From: Ryuthela nishihirai
Lineage: Eukaryota > Arthropoda > Arachnida > Araneae > Heptathelidae
DNA: 64,000 nt
Reading direction: 5' to 3'
Assembly: GCA_038380435.1 (NCBI GenBank)
Contig: JAWZYU010000034.1
Span: 39,618,901 to 39,682,900, forward strand
This document shows positions 63,255 to 64,000 of this stretch, one piece after another (the first letter of the stretch is position 1; each line of letters starts with the position of its first letter). The position numbers were made by a program, and so were the translations under genes. The notes beneath the pieces were generated by a model. That model was not told where the DNA came from and searched no databases. It worked only from the letters and a program-made list of their open reading frames with translations.

Positions 63255-64000
63255 GTTGGGTTGGTTACCTCTGAGCGGCACTTTTTTGCACACCATGGGC
63301 TAAATGGCCAGGTCACAAGGACACCGAAGTCTCAGAGAAGGTTGGGGGAGGGGATCCACGGGAACAGCTGTTGGGAGACATATGGTAGCCTCCCGTCAGG
63401 GCCATCCAGCGTGTTCTTTAACGTTGGGTTGTTTTACTTCTGAGCGGCACTTTTTTGCACACCATGGGCTAAATGGCCAGGTCACAAGGACACCGAAGTC
63501 TCAGAGAAGGTTGGGGGAGGGGATCCACGGGAACAGCTGTTGGGAGACAGATGGTAGCCTCCCGTCAAGGCCATCCAGCATGTTCTTTAACGTTGGGTTG
63601 TTTTACTTCTGAGCGGCACTTTTTTGCACACCATGGGCTAAATGGCCAGGTCACAAGGACACCGAAGTCTCAGAGAAGGTTGGGGGAGGGGATCCACGGG
63701 AACAGCTGTTGGGAGACATATGGTAGCCTCCCGTCAGGGCCATCCAGCGTGTTCTTTAACGTTGGGTTGTTTTACTTCTGAGCGGCACTTTTTTGCACAC
63801 CATGGGCTAAATGGCCAGGTCACAAGGACACCGAAGGCTCAGAGAAGGTTGGGGGAGGGGATCCACGGGAACAGCTGTTGGGAGACAGATGGTAGCCTCC
63901 CGTCAAGGCCATCCAGCATGTTCTTTAACGTGCATAGGGTATGGCTCTCCCGCACACGGTGTACGGCTTAACGTCCCATCCGACGGACGACGGCCTTTCC
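63255..64000 (-). mobile_element. SINE1 tail array (169-bp period) leading into a SINE1 that leaves the window
   Basis: Tail units start at about 63255, 63421, 63590 and 63759, joined by GTTCTTTAACGTTGGGTTG, the same junction as at 57.35 kb and 60.68 kb. The fourth unit continues as a SINE1 through CCCATCCGACGGACGACGGC until the window ends. Units 1 and 3 share ACATATGGTAG and CGTCAGGGCC; units 2 and 4 share ACAGATGGTAG, CGTCAAGGCC and CCAGCATGTTC. Confidence 0.95.

Overview
The window is eukaryotic nuclear DNA. It is AT-rich by eye, intron-bearing and packed with transposable elements. I see no operons, ribosome binding sites, rRNA, free-standing tRNA gene or CRISPR array. An arthropod, most likely a chelicerate (spider, scorpion or horseshoe crab), fits best: there is a metazoan LPCAT gene with GT-AG introns of 2-8 kb, abundant tRNA-derived SINEs, and Tc1/mariner-type transposons with an N-terminal domain I know mainly from spiders and ants. 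The taxon is inference, not something I can prove.

The one cellular gene I can support is a lysophosphatidylcholine acyltransferase (LPCAT1/2 family) on the + strand. Seven exons (34755-34856, 41004-41149, 43298-43518, 51400-51573, 53679-53737, 56292-56326, 61258-61312) join in frame into 264 codons, from a good start codon through the membrane anchor and the HX4D and EGTC acyltransferase motifs. The gene runs off the right edge, so its C-terminal (EF-hand) part is missing. Nothing left of about 34.7 kb shows convincing exons.

The rest is mobile DNA. SINE1 (about 385-395 bp, tRNA-Thr-like head, body containing GGGACGTTAAGCC and CACGTTAAAGAAC, tail ending AAAACAACCCAAC) is present in more than 30 copies. 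Many have clean 9-13 bp target-site duplications, and several are nested in older copies. SINE2 (about 190 bp, another tRNA-like head, tail CAAGCAGCTGCTTGAGGG then A/T-rich) has nine copies. A third tRNA-headed repeat is possible. An antisense non-LTR retrotransposon (44.8-49.0 kb) in LPCAT intron 3 is broken by frameshifts and two SINE1 insertions. DNA transposons include a decayed Tc1/mariner-like transposase (35.5-36.5 kb), an internally deleted relative just after an LPCAT splice donor (43.5-44.2 kb), a pogo/Tigger-like element (5.6-6.7 kb), Tc1-type MITEs and hAT-like repeats.

Region by region: 0-4.6 kb holds a foldback-like inverted array plus SINE2; 4.6-16 kb SINE1, pogo and Tc1 MITEs; 16.4-19 kb a 175-bp satellite made from a SINE1 tail, MITE arm and flank; 19-34 kb mostly anonymous DNA with scattered repeats and a 16-copy minisatellite; 34.7-64 kb the LPCAT gene with repeat-filled introns. 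The most interesting signals are the recurrent tandem amplification of SINE1 tails with one identical junction at three loci, the satellite born from a SINE insertion, and an inverted SINE pair flanking a 55-nt LPCAT exon. I found no convincing new protein-coding system.
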